Part shown: piece by piece, positions 20,232-20,400 of the stretch | How the letters are laid out: each line of letters begins with the position of its first letter | Position numbering within the stretch: the first letter of the stretch is position 1 | IMG/VR virus record: IMGVR_UViG_3300045999_002970 | Span: 1 to 20,400 of that record | From: a virus | Length of the DNA: 20,400 bases | Direction: 5' to 3' (one strand) | Notes under the pieces: generated by a model | Told to the model about the DNA's origin: nothing | Seen by the model: only the letters and a program-made list of their open reading frames with translations | Databases searched by the model: none | Made by a program: the position numbers and the translations under genes

Positions 20232-20400
20232 GGCTTGGCCTCCATTTCGGCAATGACCTCGCGGAAGTTGTATCCGGCCACCCACGCCTCGCGCTGCCTC
20301 TTCCTAATGATCCGGTCGATTTCGTGGGCCGTCCCCGCAACGTGAGCGCCGCTTATCGCCCAGTTTTCGGCCATGCGCTGCGCGATGCGCTCGCCGTCTG
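20228..20400 (-). CDS. Small hypothetical protein, 5' end outside window (paralogue of the next gene)
   Basis: The frame is open from the window edge, and 56 residues are visible, ending at TGA 20230-20228. They include DGERIAQRMAENWAIS, then HEIDRIIRKRQREAWVAGYN and E-M-E-A-K-P. The match with the downstream gene in DG-(E/Q)-R, NW, IDR-(I/L)-IRKR and EAW is direct. No stop interrupts it before 20400, so the start lies outside. Function unknown. Confidence 0.6.
   Translation of the reverse strand, partial: DGERIAQRMAENWAISGAHVAGTAHEIDRIIRKRQREAWVAGYNFREVIAEMEAKP

Noticed and set aside
1-20400. tRNA genes, CRISPR arrays, insertion sequences, attachment sites, integrase.
   Set aside because: Nothing with cloverleaf form, spaced identical repeats, transposase or recombinase motifs was seen by eye; a computed scan could still find a diverged tRNA.

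Overview
This window is a contiguous piece of a tailed-phage genome (or prophage), high in G+C (roughly 60%, judged by eye). It is packed with genes, most of which overlap the next by 1 or 4 bases (TGATG, TAATG, ATGA, GTGA). The head-to-tail adaptor, the nozzle/stabilisation-like protein and the set of large internal virion proteins, together with the absence of tape-measure, sheath or baseplate genes, point to a short-tailed phage (podovirus type). The GTA-type three-TM holin, the GH108 endolysin and the G+C content suggest a Gram-negative host, possibly an alphaproteobacterium; the host is inferred, not shown.

Plus strand, 1-16122, late genes in order: C-terminus of the major capsid protein; a hairpin and a strong intrinsic terminator; a protein built of three tandem copies of one module; two small virion-type proteins; a fibre-like protein; head-tail adaptor; gp10/nozzle-like protein; three putative internal (ejection) proteins of 230, 658 and 928 aa; two small basic proteins (one DUF6496-like) and a 131-aa protein; a mosaic tail fibre; a coiled-coil/TM protein; a small hypothetical; a metallophosphoesterase; two small hypotheticals; a three-TM holin; a GH108 muramidase.

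Minus strand, 20400-16100, an early/replication-recombination operon read toward the late genes: two tandem paralogous small proteins (the first cut by the window edge), a 22-residue hydrophobic microprotein, a replication-type protein, then a sigma70-like promoter, a YqaJ/lambda-type exonuclease, an ERF single-strand annealing protein, two coiled-coil proteins, a hypothetical, a small protein ending in an SSB-like acidic tip, a helical hypothetical and a small conserved phage protein. The exonuclease and ERF protein form a Red-type recombination pair, and the protein with the SSB-like tail could work with them or with host replication enzymes.

The two operons converge and their last genes overlap by 23 bases. 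Terminase, portal, polymerase, integrase and tRNA genes are not in this window. No mobile element, CRISPR array or attachment site was seen.
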